Positions 60,997-64,000 of a stretch of 64,000 bases of DNA are shown here, one piece after another; the first letter of the stretch is position 1, and each line of letters opens with the position of its first letter. The notes under the pieces were generated by a model. The model worked only from the letters and a program-made list of their open reading frames with translations. It was not told where the DNA came from and did no database searches. Source of the stretch: Rhizobium sp. ICMP 5592 (GTDB taxonomy: Bacteria; Pseudomonadota; Alphaproteobacteria; Rhizobiales; Rhizobiaceae); contig NZ_QSNT01000004.1 of assembly GCF_009498525.1 (NCBI RefSeq), positions 426,019-490,018 of the forward strand, given 5' to 3'. The position numbers and the translations under genes were made by a program.

Positions 60997-61962
60997 CTAG
61001 AGGTCGAGATGCAGCGTGTTTCCCTCGAAGCGGGAAACACAGATCATCACCTTGCGGCCGGAAGCTTTTTCTTCGTCGGTCAGATAGACGTCGTGGTGCA
61101 GAAGCTTGCCCTCGCAGGCGGCAACCGCCGTCTCGCACTGGCCGCAGGCGCCGCCGCGACAGAGGAAGGGCGCATCGACACCCGCCGCCTCGATCGCCTC
61201 CAGCATGCTCTCATGATGGCCGACATGCACGGTCTTGTGGGAGCGCATCAGCTCGATCGAGAAAGGCTTGCCGGGCTGCGAGGATAGGAAGCGCTCGGAA
61301 TGCAGGTTCTGCTCCGGCCAGCCGGCCTCAAACCCCGCCTTCAGCACCCCGTCGATCATCCCCGAGGGGCCGCAGACATAGAGATGCGTGCCGAGCGGCT
61401 GGCTTTCGAGAAGACGGGCGAGCGGAATATAGTTCTTTTCCGCGTCGCAATAGATCTTCACCCGATGCGGGCCGTAGCGTTCGACGAGATCCTGACAATA
61501 GGCGCCGCGATCGAGCGAGCGTACCGCATAATGCAGCTCGAAATTGGCGCCCTCGCGGGAAAACTGCTCCATCATGGCGATGAAGGGGGTGATGCCGATG
61601 CCGCCGGCGATCAGCAGATGCTTGCGGCCGCGCCAGTCCGGCTGGAAGAGATTGACCGGATAGCTGACCTTCAGCTCGTCGCCTTCTCTCACTTTCTCAT
61701 GCATGAAGGTGGAGCCGCCGCGCGAATCCTCGACATGCAGCACGCTGACCTCGTAGCCTGAGCAATCATGCGGCGGCGACATCAGCGAATAGGCATTACG
61801 TCTCATGTGTCCTTCGTCGTTCATCGAGACGATGACATGGGCGCCACCGGAGAAATAAGGCATCGGCTTGCCGTCGAGGCGTTCGAAGCGGAAGCGCTTG
61901 ATGCGGTGGGCGATCGGCGTCACCTTCGCCACGCGGACGGGAATTTCAGTACCACCACTCAC
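60997..61962 (-). CDS. dmmB: Dimethylamine monooxygenase reductase subunit (flavin/2Fe-2S)
   Basis: 321 aa phthalate-dioxygenase-reductase-like protein. Flavin domain RRNAYSLMSPP, NAD domain LIAGGIGITPFIAMMEQF and YVCGPSGMIDGVLKAGF, and a C-terminal plant-type 2Fe-2S cluster with Cys in FLCRGGACGQCETA and MICVSR. It passes electrons from NAD(P)H to the monooxygenase. It overlaps dmmA by 4 bp. Confidence 0.92.
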   Translation of the reverse strand: MSGGTEIPVRVAKVTPIAHRIKRFRFERLDGKPMPYFSGGAHVIVSMNDEGHMRRNAYSLMSPPHDCSGYEVSVLHVEDSRGGSTFMHEKVREGDELKVSYPVNLFQPDWRGRKHLLIAGGIGITPFIAMMEQFSREGANFELHYAVRSLDRGAYCQDLVERYGPHRVKIYCDAEKNYIPLARLLESQPLGTHLYVCGPSGMIDGVLKAGFEAGWPEQNLHSERFLSSQPGKPFSIELMRSHKTVHVGHHESMLEAIEAAGVDAPFLCRGGACGQCETAVAACEGKLLHHDVYLTDEEKASGRKVMICVSRFEGNTLHLDL

Positions 61963-62564
61963 AGGAACAACTCCTCCGGATCAGGGGCGCTGCCCGGTTC
62001 TTCCGCATCGATATTGACACCCTGGAAAGCACCGAGCCGGCGCGAATAATGATCGCGCACCAGGAGTGGAAGCCCGCAATGGCTGCAGGCAAAGGGGCTA
62101 TGGGTGACATCCTCGGTGATGCCCTTGCAATGGACGCACTGCACGCGGCGTGCCAGTGAACCGCGATGTTCGGTGACGATCGAGGCATGGTCCATGCCGT
62201 AGTCGAGCGCCACCATCATCGCCTGGCCGATGAAGCCTTCCGTGCCGGAAATATAAAGCCGCGTGCCCATATGGGCGGTCGCAAGCGACCCCTTCAGGCG
62301 GAAGAGCAGCGTTGCGATCGTCGGCGCCGTAAAAAACATGTCGGCGCCGAGTCGGCGCAAGGTCTCGTCATGACCCTTGCCCTGCGAGCCATGGGCGACA
62401 TAGAGGATCTCGCTGCGCGACAGGGCCGTGTCGTCAAGTGCGGACTTCTGATCAAGGAGGGCATTAGCGCCCTCGCCTTCGAGCGCAAAGATGTGTCGCC
62501 GGGCGTGCGGCTGGATGGAAAGGCCCTTGTAGACCGGTCGGCTCTTGATGCCTTCGACGAGCAT
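61959..62564 (-). CDS. dmmA: Dimethylamine monooxygenase subunit DmmA
   Basis: 201 aa. N-terminal SIQPHARRHIFALEGEGANA, middle TAPTIATLLFRLKGSLATAH and LYISGTEGFIGQAMMVAL. A C-terminal zinc-ribbon-like segment has two CxxC pairs (VQCVHCKG and FACSHCGLPLLVRDHYSRRL). It matches the small DmmA subunit by size, zinc ribbon and position between dmmD and dmmB. Confidence 0.87.
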   Translation of the reverse strand: MLVEGIKSRPVYKGLSIQPHARRHIFALEGEGANALLDQKSALDDTALSRSEILYVAHGSQGKGHDETLRRLGADMFFTAPTIATLLFRLKGSLATAHMGTRLYISGTEGFIGQAMMVALDYGMDHASIVTEHRGSLARRVQCVHCKGITEDVTHSPFACSHCGLPLLVRDHYSRRLGAFQGVNIDAEEPGSAPDPEELFL

Positions 62565-62576
62565 AGGCGCGCCTCC

Positions 62577-63710
62577 TTAACCCACGGCCGTCCTCTTCTT
62601 CTTTTCCGGATCGTCGAAGGGCAGCGTATGGGCAATCGCGCTCGCCTTGAGCGTCTTGCCGCGCACCTCGAGCTTCGTGCCCTGAACGGCCTTGTCGACA
62701 TCGAGACGCGCGATCGCCATGGATTGCTTCGTCAGTGCCGAATAGCACGGGCAGGTAATGACGCCGACCTTTTTGCCGTCGGCAAAGACCTCGTCGCCGA
62801 GATCGGCCGGACCATCGGCATCGATCAGCATGCCGAAGATCTTGAAGCGTTCCTTGCCCTTCAGACGGGCATGTTCCTCGGCACCCCTGAAGCCGGTCTT
62901 GCCGGGGCTGACGGTAAAGTCGAGGCCGAGCTCCCAGAGACTGTCGCCGGGCGGCTGGTCGGCGAAGGGATACATCTGCGAGTTATCGTAGGGGTAGAAG
63001 AGCAGGTAGCTTTCGACGCGCAGCATGTCGAGAACGCTGAAGCAGCAGGGGATGATGCCCATCTCCTTGCCTTCCGCGACGATCCGGTCCCAGACCATCG
63101 GGGCATCCTGGCCACGCACGAAAATCTCGTAGCCACGCTCGCCGGTATAGCCGGTGCGCGAGATCATCACCGGCGCGCCGAACAGCGTCGTCTGCATGTG
63201 ATGGAAATATTTGAGGTCGCGGATGCCGGGCACATATTTGGCAAGATAGTCGACCGCGACCGGCCCCTGCAGCGACAGATCGTGCAGGTCGTCATCGAAA
63301 AGGACGGCACAGTTGCGGCCGGCCGCCTGCTTGACGAGTTCCTCGTGGCCGGAGCCGGAACCATGTACCAGCATCCAGGAATTCGGCCCGGTGCGGTAGA
63401 CGATGCAGTCATCGGTGAAATAGCCGCGATCGTTCAGCATGGCCGCATAGACCGAACGGCCGGGATAGATCTTCGACATGTCGCGGGTGGTGATATAGTC
63501 GAGGACGGCGATCGCATGCGGGCCGACCAGATGCACCTTCTTCAGGCCCGAAACATCCATGATCCCGGCCTTGGTGCGGATGGCGACGTGCTCATCCGAC
63601 ATATCCTTCTCATAGGTCCAGGCGGTTCCCATGCCGCTCCAGTCCTCGAGTTTCGATCCCAAAGCGCGATGCCGGTCCGCCAAGGCGGAGAAACGCCATG
63701 ATAGTGCCAT
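62577..63710 (-). CDS. dmmD: GcvT-like tetrahydrofolate-dependent protein DmmD
   Basis: 377 aa aminomethyltransferase-family protein: MDVSGLKKVHLVGPHAIAVL, LHDLSLQGPVAVDYLAKYVP, SRTGYTGERGYEIFVRG and SVLDMLRVESYLLFYPYD. In dmmDABC clusters it channels the formaldehyde from dimethylamine onto THF as 5,10-methylene-THF. First gene of the dmmDABC-tmm run; the folD end lies 113 bp upstream. Its GcvT domain is paralogous to the C-terminal half of Tdm. Confidence 0.9.
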   Translation of the reverse strand: MALSWRFSALADRHRALGSKLEDWSGMGTAWTYEKDMSDEHVAIRTKAGIMDVSGLKKVHLVGPHAIAVLDYITTRDMSKIYPGRSVYAAMLNDRGYFTDDCIVYRTGPNSWMLVHGSGSGHEELVKQAAGRNCAVLFDDDLHDLSLQGPVAVDYLAKYVPGIRDLKYFHHMQTTLFGAPVMISRTGYTGERGYEIFVRGQDAPMVWDRIVAEGKEMGIIPCCFSVLDMLRVESYLLFYPYDNSQMYPFADQPPGDSLWELGLDFTVSPGKTGFRGAEEHARLKGKERFKIFGMLIDADGPADLGDEVFADGKKVGVITCPCYSALTKQSMAIARLDVDKAVQGTKLEVRGKTLKASAIAHTLPFDDPEKKKRTAVG

Positions 63711-63823
63711 TTCGTTCCCTCATTTTCTTCTATGGAATATTTATTTCCTGACTATATTCGTCTTTCGCGCCGTGGCAAGCCGCTCCCCAAGTTTTTTGTC
63801 GGCATAGACGGCGACATTCGCAT
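63711..63823. other. AT-rich gap between folD and dmmD
   Basis: 113 bp, AT-rich near 63715-63765, with a short GGAA...TTCC dyad around 63734-63748. It may hold a separate dmm promoter. No gene. Confidence 0.3.
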
Positions 63824-64000
63824 TCAGAATTTCGGCACCGTCTTGCCGGCGGCGCGATGAGCGGCGATGACGGTATTGGCCATCAGCATGGCGATGGTCA
63901 TCGGCCCGACACCGCCCGGTACCGGCGTGATCACAGCCGCGACATCGGAGGCTTCGGCAAAGGCGACATCGCCGACAAGACGCGTCCTGCCCTCGCCGCG
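63824..64000 (-). CDS. folD: FolD, methylenetetrahydrofolate dehydrogenase/cyclohydrolase, C-terminal part (cut by the window edge)
   Basis: The last 58 codons plus stop are present: GRTRLVGDVAFAEASDVAAV, then ITPVPGGVGPMTIAMLMANT, the FolD signature 2, and the end AHRAAGKTVPKF. The bifunctional enzyme converts 5,10-methylene-THF to 10-formyl-THF with NADP. Next to tdm/dmmD it would oxidise the C1 units released from methylamines. Confidence 0.92.
   Translation of the reverse strand, partial: RGEGRTRLVGDVAFAEASDVAAVITPVPGGVGPMTIAMLMANTVIAAHRAAGKTVPKF

Noticed and set aside
62166..63701. Plus-strand ORF of 511 codons
   Set aside because: It is antisense to dmmD and dmmA, which are well supported.
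1..64000. tRNA, rRNA, CRISPR arrays and insertion sequences
   Set aside because: I looked for cloverleaf-like segments, repeat-spacer arrays and transposase motifs and saw none. A dedicated search could still reveal small RNAs.

Overview
The window looks like a high-GC alphaproteobacterium of the Rhizobiales, most likely a plant-associated Rhizobiaceae. The grounds are codon use and GC, a plant-signal type LuxR solo next to proline iminopeptidase genes, five ABC importers, several sugar-acid and methylated-amine catabolic operons, and three toxin-antitoxin modules. I saw no rRNA, tRNA, CRISPR array or insertion sequence. Species and replicon (chromosome or megaplasmid) cannot be told from the sequence.

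Layout, left to right. 0-8.5 kb: the start of an ornithine-cyclodeaminase-like gene behind a MerR-type promoter, then a PipR/NesR-type locus (LuxR solo, two proline-iminopeptidase-like hydrolases, a dipeptide-type ABC importer with fused ATPases). 8.5-12.3 kb: envelope genes (a membrane protein with tandem helix-hairpin-helix-like repeats, an OmpA/BON protein, an ICMT-family methyltransferase). 12.4-15.6 kb: a glyoxylate-shunt pair, with an ScfR-type regulator divergent from isocitrate lyase. 15.6-17.9 kb: a NarL-type two-component pair. 17.9-31.1 kb: a sugar-acid locus with a CUT2 sugar importer, an SMP-30 lactonase, a GntR regulator carrying two winged-helix domains, a UxaB-like reductase, a polar-amino-acid-type importer, a zinc alcohol dehydrogenase and altronate dehydratase. 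Together these fit L-galactono-lactone/L-galactonate conversion to 2-keto-3-deoxygluconate. 31.2-32.9 kb: hipBA with three evenly spaced operators.

32.9-51.9 kb is the most unusual part: two divergent operons with the same logic built from different enzyme families. Each has a quaternary-amine (OpuC/OsmV-type) ABC importer, a histidine-ammonia-lyase (HAL) homologue lacking the Ala-Ser-Gly that forms the MIO cofactor, a CoA-transferase, an enoyl-CoA hydratase and a hydroxyacyl dehydrogenase. Operon A (minus) uses CaiB, a crotonase and a 3-hydroxyacyl-CoA dehydrogenase; operon B (plus) uses a type I CoA-transferase, a MaoC hydratase and an SDR. A HutC-like GntR repressor lies in operon B, and the same CTGTATATACAG palindrome sits just upstream of the first gene of each operon. 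I infer that the lyases eliminate trimethylamine from imported amino-acid betaines and that the CoA enzymes degrade the resulting acrylate. ParDE and VapBC follow at 52.0-53.3 kb.

53.4-64 kb would use the released amine: trimethylamine monooxygenase (tmm), TMAO demethylase (tdm), dimethylamine monooxygenase with its THF-dependent partner (dmmDABC), and the end of folD for C1-THF oxidation. Read together, the right half suggests a betaine to trimethylamine to TMAO to dimethylamine to methylamine pathway with C1 transfer to tetrahydrofolate. The tmm/tdm/dmm identifications are strong; the betaine-lyase function is inference.
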